Shown here piece after piece: positions 1 through 11,792 of a DNA stretch of 64,000 nt. The translations under genes and the position numbers were made by a program. Position 1 is the stretch's first letter. Each line of letters opens with the position of its first letter. Under the pieces are notes generated by a model. That model was not told where the DNA came from and made no database searches. It saw only the letters and a program-made list of their open reading frames with translations. The stretch comes from Sextonia rubra (lineage: Eukaryota > Streptophyta > Magnoliopsida > Laurales > Lauraceae), in NCBI GenBank assembly GCA_037013555.1, contig JASUAD010000015.1, positions 8,714,880-8,778,879 on the forward strand. Direction: 5' to 3'.

Positions 1-909
1 CAAACTTGACCCACATGAGGTGTAGAACTTCTCCTTTTATCTCTTTGCATCGTCAACTTTCCTTTTTTGGAAAGTTCTCCATGTTGGCTCCTAACTTGAA
101 GAGATCTTCTAGATAATTCTCCCCTGATTTTTTCCTTTACTTTTTCAATCAAAATCTGATCCAAAATCTCTTTTGGACGTGGAATAGGTTGCTTGGATAT
201 TTTTTTTGCATTTTTTTTCAATTAAATCTTCTCCTTCTCAAAAAAGAACTCCTATGTGGCTTTCCTTGTCCATCTTTAATGAGATATTCTTCAAATTCTC
301 TTCAAAATCTCTTGAAAATATGCAACAAATAAATGGACCCCATCTTGGATGTTTTACAAGTGTGCCCCACACATGTGCATGTGTGTGTGGGACCATGAAG
401 CTGACTTTTTGCAATTTTCTTCCAATTTCTTTTTCTCTTCAATTCTGCTCTCCTTTCTCTTGAAAATCAATTCCTTGCCTCAATTCTTTACAAATGGGAC
501 CCATATAATCAATTTCCTACAAAACAGATGTGAATTCATGTGAAAAGACAATTTTACCCCTAACACCACATATGCATGACTGTGGGCCCATTTCTCATGA
601 AATGATAATAAAAATGTACATCATTCTTCATGATTTTGTATGAATGAACTAATGATGAAGAGAATTCAATTTATTTCATGAGAAAAATTATTTTCACAAA
701 ACTTTCCAAAAATAGACTTTCCAAAAATAGCAGGTTTCATGAATTTATGCAAAAGGTGTGATTTTTAAGCAATTTATGCAGAAAAATATAAAGATGAATT
801 TAAAATGAATTAAACCATGATATCACACTAAATAAGACTCTTTCAAGTTAATAAGTCCTTAAAATGGGTCAAAATGTGTATGAAAATATGCATTTTTAAA
901 GACTCATCA
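1..909 (-). mobile_element. Athila-family LTR (reverse strand), 5' portion
   Basis: Read on the reverse strand this starts with TGATGAGTCT at 909 and follows the solo LTR at 18155 base by base with moderate divergence through the window edge. Shared blocks include the TTTTTGGAAAGT region and the stretch around 'ggacaaggaaagccacat'. It is the U3 part of an LTR, at least 0.9 kb long, whose element extends left out of view. The TG end abuts chromovirus pol sequence at 910, so this element inserted into the chromovirus; GTCAC (910-914) should be the target duplication if the other end is recovered. Small open frames here are not coding. Confidence 0.85.
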
Positions 910-1587
910 GTCACATCATCTCTAAGGAAGGTTTAGCAGTGGATCCAGCGAAGATTGAAGCAGTGGCAAAGTGGGATAGACCAAAAACAGTGTCGGAGAT
1001 TCGAAGTTTCCTAGGCCTCGCAGGTTATTACTGCAGATTCGTGGAAAGATTTTCTTCTATAGCAGCCCCACTATTGAAATTGATGTGTAAGGGAGTTCCT
1101 TTTGTGTGGAATTAGGATTGTGAGCAGAGTTTTCAGGAGTTGAAAAGGAGGTTGACCACAGCTCCTATACTGACCATACTTGTCGGCAATGATGTTTTGT
1201 GATTTTACCGATGCATCCGGAGTTGGACTTGGTTTTGTTCTCATGCAACATAGGAAGGTAGCAGCGTATGGGTCTCAACAATTGAAGGAACATAACCAGA
1301 AGTATGCAACTCATAATTTGGAGCTAACAGCAGTGGCCTTTGCTTTGAAGATATGGAGACATTATCCTTACGGAGCCACTTTTGAAGTACATTCAGACCA
1401 TAAAAGCCTTCAGTATCTCTTTACACAGGGTGATTTGAACATGAGACAGAGGAGATGGATGGAGTATATTAAGGATTACGATTTTGGGTTGAAGTACCAT
1501 CCAGGAAAGGCTAATGTAGTGGCAGATGCTCTAAGTAGAAAAGCAGCATTCACTGGAGGATTAATTGCAGAATACTTCTGGATTTGA
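910..1587 (+). pseudogene. Ty3/gypsy chromovirus pol: end of RT and RNase H
   Basis: The translation starts inside reverse transcriptase just after the palm, with the conserved connection motif SFLGLAGYY, and runs into RNase H. The four acidic RNase H residues are visible in order: D in CDFTDAS, E in LELTAV, D in HSDHKS and D in VADALS. RNase H would remove the RNA strand of the RNA/DNA hybrid during reverse transcription. The copy is dead: a stop near 1113 (VWN-stop) and a frameshift near 1185 separate the RT end from RNase H. The left side is cut by the reverse-oriented Athila LTR ending at 909. The sequence style and the chromodomain downstream place it in the Tekay/Del branch, which is an inference from motif resemblance. 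Confidence 0.9.
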
Positions 1588-2437
1588 TGTTTGGAAGATA
1601 TGGATGTTTACTTTCAGCCTATTAGTGAGCAAGCAGTATTGGCTAGTATATTCTCGTGGGAACCTGAATTACTCCCAAGGATTAGAGAATACCAATTACT
1701 AGACCCCCGATTACAAGAATCAAAGATCATATGGAGGAGAGGCCTGATTTTAAGTTGGAAGATAATATTTTGTATTATAAAGATAGAATTTGTGTGCCTG
1801 ATTTTTCAGAATTGAAGGATGAAATCGTGGTAGAGGCACATTATACTCGGTATACTATTCATCGAGGAGGTACCAAGATGTATCAAGATCTAAAGGATCA
1901 CTATTGGTGGAAGTGATGACATTGCATGGAGAACGAGTTTCTATTGTCTTTGACTAGGATAGTAAGTTTGTATATAGGTTTTAGATATCACTGCAGGAAG
2001 CCTTAGAAACCAAGCTGAGTTTTAGTATAGCCAATCATCCCCAAACAGATGGACAAACAGAGTGTACAAACCAAACATTGGAGGGTATGTTAAGGGCATG
2101 TGTCTTGGATTTCAAGACTAGTGGGAACGAAAGCTTGGCTCTATATGAATTCGTGTACGACAATAATTATCACTCTAGCATTGGCATGGCACCTTTTGAA
2201 GCTTTGTACGGGAGAAGATGTCAAACCCCTATATGTTGGTCGAATTTTGGAGCTCGTGGTTTTCATGGACTGTTTGAGGTTGGAAAGTCCAGTGACAAGA
2301 TAAGACAGACTCAGGAAACGTTGAAGGTTGCCCGCAGTTGCCAAAAGAGTTATGCCGATAAAAGAGGGAGAGAGTTAAAGTTTGAGATTGGTGACCATGT
2401 ATTTCTGAAGGTATCACCCATGCGTGGAATGTTATGA
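1588..2437 (+). pseudogene. Ty3/gypsy chromovirus integrase remnant
   Basis: Continues pol from RNase H. The first part (about 1700-1915) holds the zinc-binding region with its histidines (AHYTRYTIHRGG...HYWW) and stops at 1915. The next recognisable segment (from about 1920) is already the middle of the catalytic core (a D followed by SKF, with a stop in place of the usual arginine) and then the E region (HPQTDGQTE). Roughly 120 residues between them, including the HHCC cysteines and the first catalytic aspartate, are missing. The last part (YHSSIGMAPFEALYGRRC) is typical of plant gypsy integrases. Frameshifts and stops make it non-functional. Confidence 0.9.
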
Positions 2438-2812
2438 TTTGGGCAGAAAGGAAAACTCTCCAGAAGATATGTGGGACCGTTCCAGATTATCAGCAAGGTC
2501 AATGACGTGGCTTATCGTTAGCATTGCCACTAGAGTTGTCGGGTGTTCATAACGTCTTCCATGGTTTTATGTTGAGGAAATATGTAGCAAACCCTTCGTA
2601 CGTGTTGCAATATGAGCCGTTGCAAGTGCAAGATGATACAACATACGCTGAGCAGCCAGTGGGGATTGTCAACACCAAGGAGCAGGTATTGAGAAATTGT
2701 GTCATCCACTGGGTGAAGGTACAATAGAGTCATCATCGCTCGGAGGAAGCAACGTGGGAGTTTAGAGACATAGTGCAGAGACAGTATCTGCACTTTTTTC
2801 CTAAGGTATGTT
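2438..2812 (+). pseudogene. Integrase C-terminus and chromodomain remnant
   Basis: In broken frames the translation gives a GKLSRRYVGPFQI-like integrase end, then VFHGFMLRKYV and a chromodomain-like tail (HWVKVQ-stop-SHHRSEEATWEF). This is the usual end of pol in plant chromoviruses, where the chromodomain steers integration. Stops at 2518 and about 2725 and a frame change break it. It lies 30-40 bp upstream of the polypurine tract, the expected arrangement. Confidence 0.8.
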
Positions 2813-2839
2813 AGTCATTTGGAGGACCAAATGTCCTTT

Positions 2840-2852
2840 AAAGGGGATGAGA
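2840..2852 (+). promoter_or_regulatory. Polypurine tract of chromovirus
   Basis: AAAGGGGATGAGA lies immediately before the LTR start TGTCAAG. Polypurine tracts prime plus-strand DNA synthesis in LTR retrotransposons and always sit at this position. It fixes the strand of the element and the start of the 3' LTR. Confidence 0.85.
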
Positions 2853-3050
2853 TGTCAAGTCCCAAATTTTTATATTGGGTCATACCGATTTGTCGGGTTT
2901 GAGTTGGGTTAAGAGGGTCAAATGGATTGAATTAACACAATTGGGCCTGAGTTATTGGACCTTTTTAGGCCAAAGGACTCTTTTTGGAATTTCTTAAAAC
3001 CCACTAGAAAGCAGGGAGCCCTCCCTTGTAATTTGGAAAAACCCCCTCTC

Positions 3051-3060
3051 TTATATAAAT
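3051..3060 (+). promoter_or_regulatory. TATA box of chromovirus LTR
   Basis: TTATATAAAT, followed about 10-30 bp later by a pyrimidine-rich stretch (tctccccctttctcc) typical of a plant LTR transcription start. This would mark the U3/R boundary about 200 bp into the LTR. No transcript evidence is available from sequence alone. Confidence 0.5.
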
Positions 3061-3402
3061 TCTGCTCTTAGGGTTTCTCCCCCTTTCTCCAACCCTCTTC
3101 TTTTCTTCTTCAACCAAAACGCTAGAGGCTCTCTAAGGGGGAAACCAAGGTGGGCTCTTCCAAGCTTTGATCTTCAGATCTACTTTGGCTTCAAGATCTA
3201 GGCAAGTGGATAGCTAAAACAATGATTTTTGGTTCTTGCAATATGTTTTAGTTGCTCATTGATTTACACACCTTTTGGCATGATTTCTTCGTGTTTGGAT
3301 TAATGGCTTTTAGGGGTAATAGTTGTGGGTTGATTTTCTTCTAGACTTATAAAGATGAGTTATGTCTGTGTTTTGTTTAAAAAAAAAAAAATTGGAGCAG
3401 CC

Positions 3403-3433
3403 GCTGCCCAGGCAGCAGCTGTTGCTGGGCAGC
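3403..3433. repeat. 9-bp perfect hairpin in GC-rich island
   Basis: GCTGCCCAG (3403-3411) and CTGGGCAGC (3425-3433) are perfect reverse complements with a 13-base loop. They lie in a GC-rich island (about 3392-3502) that also carries three CTGGGCCC repeats and is bounded by runs of A on both sides. Confidence 0.7.
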
Positions 3434-5162
3434 AGGCCAGGCGGTCTGGGCCCGACCTGGCTGGTCTGGGCCCGGGTGCGGCTCTGGGCCCATCAGCCCA
3501 TTTTCTTTTCAAAAAAAAATATATATTATTAAATATATATATTTATACACAATATTACTAAATAAATAATTAGGTTAGGATATTTTTATAAAGAATTAAA
3601 AGGTTAAGTTTTGATTAATGGTTTAGTATTTTAATGGAGATTAGGTGTTATTAAATTAATTTTAATTTGATGTTATTAGAAATGTATCTTGAATTATTTA
3701 TAAATTTAATTGAGAATTATGAAATTTTGATAAATGTTCATTTAGGTTGATTAAAATAAACTAAAAAGGTATTTGGTAGCGATTAAACCGTAAATAGAAT
3801 GTATTTATAATTTTAAATTGGATTCTTAATTGAGTTAGATTTCAAATTGGGATCCAAAATTTGTACCTTCTGTTTTGTATAAAATGATAATGTGTATTTG
3901 TACATAACAATGATATTAAGGAATTAATTATTTTCTTTCCCCTTTTTTATCGTGACTTGATTTAACTTTGGATTCAGAAATTGAACATCTTTTACCTAAT
4001 TTGTAAAACACACTAATTATATATAATTGGATTAGATGAATTATGTCTTTTAGAAATGTTAGTTGAATGTTCACATGAGAATTAGACTAAATGCAGAATG
4101 GGAATGTGAGGTTTGGGATGCACTACATGATAGGCACCAAAAGTAGTATATCGGCATCGTGGACTCATATTTCCATTGTGATAGAGAGTTAGTTCTCATA
4201 TACATATTTATCTAACTTGACCGTTGGTGGATTAGTGCTTACCCTCAAGAATTTGAATTGACACACGTTCATAATACACTTTCAAATTTAAGTACTCTAA
4301 CTACTCAAAATGATATTGGATTGAATGTTGGGATTGAGGGTTTCATATCATGGTTCATTCTGCATCGATATACGTATGTATTTGTAAATAAGTATATTTG
4401 TATATATGTTTCTGACCGACTGCAGTTCGGAGGTGGACGTACGCCATCGGGTCAGCATATATTGTGGATAATAGTATACAGCTGTGCCTTCTATTATTAT
4501 CTGCAGGATTACCCGTTTCTGTTATCTGTATGCGGGATTACCTGTTTCTACGCATTCATGCCATTGGGGTTTGCATCCGATTTATTTTGGTTCATAATGA
4601 ATATATCATTTAATTCAGTTGATTTATCCATTGTTGCAGCTTACCCTCTTGCCAGATTATGTCAATCTGACCCACTACTTTTGGTGTCTAGATTCCGTTA
4701 CAGGGGCCGAACCAGAGGGTCAAGCTACGCAGGAAATTCCGTGAAGTGGCGGAGTTGTTGAGTGGCGCACTGATGACATCATCTGAGGTGTCCTAGTGCG
4801 GTGCAGAATTCGAAAACTTTAGGTTATGTAATAAGGCTATTTTTGGGCCATTAGTTTATTTAATTAAATTTATTTGTTTTGAAATTATAACTTTAATTGT
4901 TATGCTTTGAAGCACTTGACCTTGATTTTATTATTAATGAGATTTGTTACATGGTTGTTATGTGATATCCGTTTACGATGAGTATGGATTTTAGTTCAGC
5001 GTGTGATTATGGTTGCTTGATCACCAAGCATAGCCTCACGAAGGACTTCGATCCACCCGGAATTGGGGCTCGTATTGATTATGTTAAAAAAATTTTAATT
5101 AGCCCCAATTCTCACACCCCTGGAACCGGGTTTGGATCCGGCCCAGTTTTGGGGGCGTGACA

Positions 5163-7690
5163 ATATCATCAAAGATGGACAAGGAAAGCCACATAGAAGT
5201 TCTTTTTGGAGAAATGAGAAGATTTAATTGAAAAAAAAATGAAAAAAATATCCAAGTAAGCTATTCTATGTCCAAAAGAGGATTTTGGATCAGATTTTGG
5301 TTTAAAAAGAAAAGAAAAAAAAATCAAGAGGGTTATCTTCAAAGACCTCTTCAAGTTAGGAGCTAACAATGAGAACTTTCCAAAAAAGGAAAGTTGACAA
5401 TATAAAGAGATAAAAGGGGAAGTTCTACACCTCATGCAGGCCAAGTTTGATTCCAATAGAGGATTCTTATCCCTACTTCATCTCTCAAAAGATCTCAATG
5501 CAAGGTGGCATATACAAGAAAGGAAAGAAGCATCCAAAAGGGACTTCTAGATAAAGCAAGTAAGGAAAGAAAAGAAAAATAAAAAGAATAAAAATCCCAA
5601 AAGATATTGCATGTCCAAAGCATTGTTTGGAGCCCTTTTTCTTTCATTTTTTTTATTATTTTTAAGATTTTAAAGTTTGAGAAGGAGTAGGGCTTGAAAA
5701 AGTATAAATAGGGCACCCTTCTCCCATATTCTTCATGGAAGAATTACCCACCTCCCACCTCTAGATTTCTACACTCCATCTCTCCCTCTCTTGTCTCTCC
5801 ATCTCAAGTCATCAAGGAGGCTTAGCCTTAAAGCTACACCACCAACCTTGAAGATCAACTAGAAGGAGGAATTCATTTCCATCCTAGTATGTATAATCTT
5901 TTGTTTTAATTTTTTCATCTTATGTAAAGGATTGTCATACTAGTTTAATAATATTCATCTTTTTATTTTTCTTATTCTTATGGTTGTATGATTGCTTGAT
6001 TTGTCTTTTTATTGTTTGGATTGACAACCCAAATGGGGAGCATATCTTAAGAAATTATTAGGCCTAGATTAAGAGAGAATATTGAGTAAATCTACCGTCT
6101 TTAACTTCTGTTGCTTACCGCCTTTGACCTTAATTGTTTACCGCCTTTGACTTCCTGCAAATTTTTTTATTTTATTGCACTTTTGAAATTTAAATTCATG
6201 CAATTTTAATTTCTGCACTTTTCTTGTTATTTTTCCTGCACTTTGTTTCAATTTTCTGCACTTTATGTTCTTGCATAGTTTTTTTTTCTTTTAAATTATT
6301 TACTGCTTTAGGTTGCATTAGATTCATGCATATTTCACTTTTCAATCATGTTTAATGGTGATGATCATGATAAGGTTAAAAATCAAATTTTTAGTTTTAA
6401 CAATACCACAATTTTGAATTGAAAAACAGTCTAGATTTTCTTGTGCAGAAAATATTCTCAATTGGGTCACATGTTGGATGATTTCTTCTAAATCAAATTT
6501 GCACATGTGTTGCTTAATGTTTCCAACTATTTTAAATCTAAATTCCGAACTGAAAATTTAATGAAAATAGTCCAAAAACATTTTTGAAACTGTAGTAAAA
6601 GTTGGTCATTATTCAAGTGATTGTGTGACATATTTGTGAAGTGTATAAATGTTTTTTAAAAACTGATTTCTGCATTAAGTTGAATAAGTTTTCAGATCTG
6701 AAATAAGTCCTTTTAAACTGAATTCTGAGTGTTTGTTAACAGCCCAAATTTGTATTTCAATAGTAAAAAAAATCTGATGGGAATTGAGTTCAATTTGGAC
6801 AATTTGTGCATGGATATAAGTGGATTGCTTTGAGGATTGTTGGAACCATTATCTAAACTAATTTTATGTGTTTAATTGATAAGTTTCAGATCTGAAACTA
6901 AACTAAAACAACAAGAAGAAACTGATTTATGAATTTTTTTTGGAAACCCCTCTAGTTCATGCATCATACATCACATGTGCTACTTCACCATGTTAATAGA
7001 CTACATGATCATGCATTGAGTCCACCGTTTTTTCTTCATCATTCTTGCATCTTGTTTATTTTAGGAAATTGAGTTTTCAGATTTATATATATATTTTAGT
7101 TTATCATGTTTGAGTAAATTCATTCTTAAAAAAAAAGTTGTTGTGTATAGTTGTATTGTAGTTGTTTGTACAATTGCACAATTTCTTTTTAGAAACTTGT
7201 TCAGTATTAGGAGATTATTAATTTGTTTTTTTTTTTCATTTAGAGTTTCATCTAAACTAAAATTTCTTTTTTCGAATAGGATTTAGAAATCTTTTGTTTT
7301 TTTTAGAAAGTATAGATTTTTAACCTAACATAGTTTCTAACTTAAGAAAGTTGTGTTTTCTTTCTAACTTATTTGTTATTAACTTTGTTTAGTTTTATTT
7401 TTAGTAAGTTTCTAATTTTAGATTTAGTTTTATTAGAAGTTCTAACGTGTGTTTTGCTTTGCAGTAAATTTAATTTTATTTTTAGGAACTTTTAGAATTA
7501 GGAATTGTTATTGTAATTATTTAATTCTTAGGAATGAATGTATTTGTTAGATTTTAAATTAGGATAGTTTTAGAGTCTGAATTAGGTAGGTGACAAGTTG
7601 AAAATATTTTAAACATAGCTCCCTGTGGATTCGACCTCATACTTACCGAGATATTATCACATCGCATCTCTGCACTTAGAGTTACGAACA
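5163..7690 (+). mobile_element. Athila-type 5' LTR, first ~610 bp displaced by chromovirus
   Basis: The sequence from 5163 matches the solo LTR from about 18766 onward, and its end (CACTTAGAGTTACGAACA) matches the solo LTR end. It lies 6 bp before a tRNA-Asp primer binding site, so it is the 5' LTR. The missing first ~610 bp should lie left of the window, beyond the inserted chromovirus. With it the LTR would be about 3.1 kb. It retains a TATA region absent from the solo copy. No gene lies in this stretch; it is AT-rich LTR sequence. Confidence 0.85.
5703..5710 (+). promoter_or_regulatory. TATA box of Athila-type LTR
   Basis: TATAAATA followed by GGGCACCC and, about 30 bp downstream, by a C/T-rich transcribed-leader-like stretch. 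This is the most promoter-like site in the LTR. The corresponding region is deleted from the solo LTR at 18155-20068. Confidence 0.55.
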
Positions 7691-7696
7691 AGTTTT

Positions 7697-7714
7697 TGGC
7701 GCCGTTGCCGGGGA
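7697..7714 (+). promoter_or_regulatory. Primer binding site, tRNA-Asp
   Basis: TGGCGCCGTTGCCGGGGA is an 18-base match to the complement of the 3' end of plant tRNA-Asp, the primer used by Athila-type elements. It lies 6 bp after the LTR end at 7690. It is the reference against which the degenerate primer sites in the array at 37-64 kb can be recognised. Confidence 0.9.
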
Positions 7715-8337
7715 GCGCCATTTAAGGTAATTTTTCTAATTTTCCTTATTTACATTGTTTTGTGGGTGTGGTTTAAGTTTGGCATCTTTCTAGAAATAGG
7801 AGGACATGCATGGAATGTTAAGCTGCCCTAATTTGGAATAGGAATGTGCATGGAATGCTAGAAAGTACACATCACTCTGATTTTTATAAACTTTCTAAAA
7901 TTGGAAAAGTTACTGTTTTTCAACTTGTCTCAACTTCTTTTGGGAAGAAAGTGTACCAAAAGTGATCTAATCATTGTCCTTAATCTTCTCAGTGTCTAAG
8001 GAGGCCTTTGCCCCTGTAGTACACAACAGCTTGACTATTCAGGAAACTGGTCTGTCAAATGGGTCTATCTATGACTCTACCACTTCCTGGTGGCTAACCT
8101 GGCTGAGTTGATTTCATAGGACTAGATTGGAAACCTTAAGGAAAATTTTCAACCCTAGGGAGTTATTTAGTCGCTTTCATAACTTAGGTTTTCTCATATT
8201 TTAAAAATTAAATAAAAAAATCTAAAAATTCCAAAAAGAAAGGACAAGCCCTCTCAGCCAATTTGGCAAAGAGGATCAGCGCACAGATTAGAAAGGAAAT
8301 CTCCTAGACCCTCTAGTCCTTTGAGATTGTTTCCAAT
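7715..8337 (+). other. Athila-type untranslated leader
   Basis: Sequence between the primer site and gag; no coding signal. It contains two close copies of a motif GCATGGAATG (7801-7830 and 7841-7860), the first within AGGAGGACATGCATGGAATG. The same motif recurs three times per unit on the reverse strand of the 37-64 kb array. Confidence 0.7.
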
Positions 8338-9700
8338 GGCGAATGGGTCCGGTAACAATGATGCCTAACTCAGGAATGGGAATAATAATGGGGACCGCAA
8401 TGGTGTGGAGGTTAATCAGCCACCTAGGACTCTACGTGATTACTTGAGCCCCGCTTGACAAACTACACTATCCTGTATAGTGATGCCCCAAATCACGGGT
8501 CAATTTGAGATTAAACCAGGCATGATCCAACTTCTACCCAATTTCATGGGCTTAACTCTGAAAGTGCATACTTGCACTAAAAAGAATTTGATAAGGTATG
8601 CTCAACACTTTAGTTACAAAATGTAGTGCCGGATGTAATCAAACTTTGATTATTTCCGTTTTCTTTGAAAGATAAAGCTAAGACTTGGCTCCACTCTATT
8701 AGACCAAGTTCAATCAACACCTGAAAAGGCCTAGAGATTGAATTTTTGAAGAAATTCTTCTCACCGCATAAGACCAACACTTTGAAAAGGGAAATTATGA
8801 TGTTCAGACAAAATCTCAAGGAACCCTAGTATAAGTGTTGGGGAAGATTTAACGAATTAATCCTTGCATGTCCTCATCATGGATATGAAACATATCGTCT
8901 CATCGAGATTTTTATTAAGAGTTTAACCCCTAATACCCGTCAATTTATTGAGATGATGTGCAATGGTCAATTTGATAAAAAACAAATTGATGAAGCGTGG
9001 GAATTTTTGGAACTAATGGCAAAAAATGTGCAAAAATGGGCCTTGTCTGGTGGGGCAGATTAATCCAAGTCATTGAACCAGTCTAAGGGAGGAGGAATCT
9101 ATCATTTGAACAATCAAACTAAAATTCAAGTCAAGCTTGTTGCACTTATAAGAGAAATAAAAACCCTGAAACTTGGAAAGAATAAGGATACAGTCATGGT
9201 TTATGTTATTTGTGCTTCTGAAGATCATTTGTCAGCAGACTGTCCAACTCGACCTACATTATAGGAAGCAATTCAAGAACAGGCTAACATTTTGAACTCA
9301 TACCAAAAGCTGTTCAATACAAATACTATGGGGAATACGTATAATCCTTCGTGGCGAAACCACCCAAATTTTAGCAGGAGGAATGGACCAACTACTACAC
9401 CTGAGTATAATCCCCAAAGACTATCAAATTCTGGTGCATACATGTCTCCACAGCATATTATGCACCATAAGCTCAGAATAGGTCATTGGAGGAGTCCTTC
9501 AGTATGCTAGTGCAACTCAACAATAATTTATGCAAAACATGCAAAATAATCAACAGATGATTTAGAATAACCAGCAAGCTATCCAAAGATTAGAAGCTTC
9601 TGTCGAACAAATCAAACATAGTTTTCAAGTTCAAGGGAAAGGAACATTTCCTACTCATCCTCTCCCGAACCCAAAAGGCCAATTTGAAGTGAACGACATA
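8338..9700 (+). pseudogene. Athila-type gag remnant
   Basis: Starts MANGSGNNDA, then a stop, then PRTLRDYLSP and QFEIKPGMIQLLP, a block typical of plant Athila/Tat gag. Further on, the central gag motif (SLKDKAKTWLHS), CPHHGYETYRLIEIF and a decayed zinc knuckle (VICASEDHLSADCP, first cysteine lost) follow in order. Gag forms the virus-like particle. At least six in-frame stops (for example near 8367, 8457, 8625, 8829 and 9061) make it non-functional. Confidence 0.85.
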
Positions 9701-10897
9701 ACTAACCCAAACTATTAGGAGCATGTTTAGGCAGTCACTCTACGCAGTGGCAAAGAGCTTCAAGACAATCTGGAAAAAGATAAATAACATGTCTCCTTAG
9801 ATTTAAATGGAAAGATTAAAAAAGATAGTGCTAATGCAAAAACTGTTGTTGAGAATGAAAAAGGTCCTTACCCCACAACTGTCACACCCATTGCCCCTTT
9901 TCCACAAAGATAGACCCATCCCAAGAAGTCAATCCCAAACCAGGAGATCTTAGACATTTTCAAGGAAGTGAAAATCAATATTCCTCTATTGGATGCAATT
10001 AATCAGATTCCAGCCTATGTCAAGTTCCTTAAGGATCTTTGCACTGTCAATCGTAGGACGAATGTACAAAAGAAAGCTTTTTTCACTGAGCAAGTTAGTG
10101 CACTCCTAAACGGGAGCACACCCTAGAAATACAAAGATCCGGGATGCCCCACCATATCGTGCACCATTGGAAATCACCGGATTGGTCGGGCTTTATTGGA
10201 CCTGGGGGCCAATGTTAATCTATTACCCTACTTGGTTTATCAACAACTAGGGCTAGGCGAGTTGAAACCTACCAAGGTTACTCTACAACTCGTAGATCAT
10301 TTGGTCAAGAAACCAAGGGGGGTAATAGAAGACGTACTAGTGCAAATTGAAAAATTCTATTTTTCTGCTGATTTTTATGTATTGGACACTCAACCAGTAC
10401 ATAATGACAATGCTCAGATTCCGGTAATTTTGGGAAGACAATTTTTAGCAACATCAAATGCATTAATCAATTGCCGGAATGGAATGTTAAAACTTTCTTT
10501 TGGAAACATGACCATTGAACTAAACATATTCAATTTATACAAACATCCTGAGGATATTGACGATGATCTCCTTGAGATGAACTTTGTGAATATTGTGCTA
10601 GAGGATGATTTAGAGGAGTGTGTTAACTCCCACATTGCACTGATGCTTGAGCCCAATGAGGACATGGGCTTTCTTGAGGAAATGGATGATGACACTATGG
10701 AAGAAGCTCATGCTATCTGGAATCCCAAGTTTGAGGAGCTTGTACCAAATGGTGCACCACCTCTTCCATCTCAGGTTGAACCACCCAAACTTGAGTTGAA
10801 ACCCCTCCCTTCTAACCTCAAATATGATTACCTTGGGTATGAGGAGACCTACCTAGTAGTTATTTCTTCGCTTCTTATTGAGAATCAAGAGGCCTAA
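9701..10897 (+). pseudogene. Athila-type aspartic protease region
   Basis: The part from about 10165 to 10897 is open. It begins HRIGRALLDLGANVNLLPY, where DLGA stands at the aspartic protease active site (D-S/T-G-A in the family), followed by IPVILGRQFLATSNALI, the flap and C-terminal motif of Athila/Tat proteases. The acidic stretch after it (DDDLLEMNF...EEMDDDTMEE) is the usual linker before RT. The upstream part (9701-10165) links gag to protease and carries stops near 9717, 9786 and 10123. The open frame is long but isolated by stops on both sides. Confidence 0.85.
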
Positions 10898-11640
10898 TTA
10901 TTGAAAGTGCTCACAGAACACAAGAATGCGATTGCTTGGAATGTGGCTGATATCAAAGGAATTAATCCTTTAGTGTGTATGCATCGCATCTACCTTGAAG
11001 AGGATGCAAAACCATGTAGGTAGATGCAACGCCGGCTTAATTCTACTTTGCAAAAAGTGGTTAGGGCTGAGGTGCTTAAACTACTTGATGTAAGCATAAT
11101 CTATCCCATCTTGGATAGCCAGTGGGTCAGCCCTACCCAAGTCGTTCCGAAAAAAGCCGGTATCACTGTAGTAAAAAATACTCAAAATGAACTTGTTCCT
11201 ACCAGAGTCCCCACAGGATGGAGGGTATGCATAGACTACAGGAAACTTAATGCAGTCACACATAAGGACCATTTCCCTCTACCCTTTATGGACCAAATTT
11301 TGGAAAGGGTAGCTGGCCACCAATACTATTGTTTTCTTGATGGATATTCTAGATATAACCAAATAGAAATCTCTTCTGAAGACCAGGAGAAAACTACATT
11401 CACATGCCCCTTTGGTACTTTTGCTTATCGGCGAATGCCTTTTGGGTTATGTAATGCTGTTGCCACATTTAACCGTGTAGGCTGAGTATTTTTAGTGACA
11501 TGGTGGAACGCATTCTCGAGGTCTTCATGGATGATTTCTCTGTGTTTGGTGACTCATTTGAGGATTGTTTGACAAACCTTGAGATTGTTCTCACTAGATG
11601 CAAAGAAAAGAACTTGGTACTCAATTGGGAAAAATGCCAT
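10898..11640 (+). pseudogene. Athila-type reverse transcriptase, truncated
   Basis: Fingers and palm of RT are recognisable: VCMHRIYLEEDAKP, then a stop at about 11022, then GWRVCIDYRKLNAVT, CFLDGYSRYNQIE (first catalytic aspartate in FLDG) and FGTFAYRRMPFGLCNA. A 1-base frameshift near 11475 is followed by SDMVER and the catalytic FMDD box. The coding sequence ends abruptly after LNWEKCH at 11640, losing the thumb, RNase H and integrase. The next base starts an unrelated reverse-strand LTR fragment, so the 3' half of the element was lost by deletion or recombination. Confidence 0.9.
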
Positions 11641-11792
11641 TAAGTACTTAGGTAAAGTCCAAACCTGACTCAATTACATATCCATGACCCAAGCCCAAAG
11701 GGTTTGAGTTAAATTAGCCTAAACAAAGTTTAATTAGTATAAAACAAGATTAATTATCATGAATCGAGGTTAGCTACGATCAGAACCTTACA
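11641..11792 (-). mobile_element. LTR fragment, same family as 20574-26421
   Basis: On the reverse strand it begins TGTAAGGTTCTGATC at 11792 and matches the first ~150 bp of the LTR at 20574, sharing for example GATAATTAATCTT and a CTCAAA...GGGTTTGAGT-like block ending in TACTTAGGTA-like sequence. It is cut at 11641, where Athila RT begins. Only 152 bp remain. Confidence 0.65.

Larger units (their letters stand above)
2853..5162 (+). mobile_element. Chromovirus 3' LTR (2310 bp)
   Basis: Begins TGTCAAGTCCC right after the polypurine tract and ends GGGCGTGACA, giving TG...CA ends. Immediately after it at 5163 the sequence is the interior of an Athila LTR (matching about 18766), so the chromovirus inserted there; ATATC (5163-5167) is the expected target duplication. 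The 5' LTR is outside the window. The 167-codon open frame at 4258-4761 lies wholly inside this LTR and has no recognisable domain. A GC-rich island with hairpin (3392-3502) stands out from the AT-rich surroundings. Confidence 0.85.

Noticed and set aside
4258..4761. 167-codon forward open frame
   Set aside because: Lies entirely inside the chromovirus LTR, has no recognisable domain and mixed composition; LTR sequence often has chance frames.
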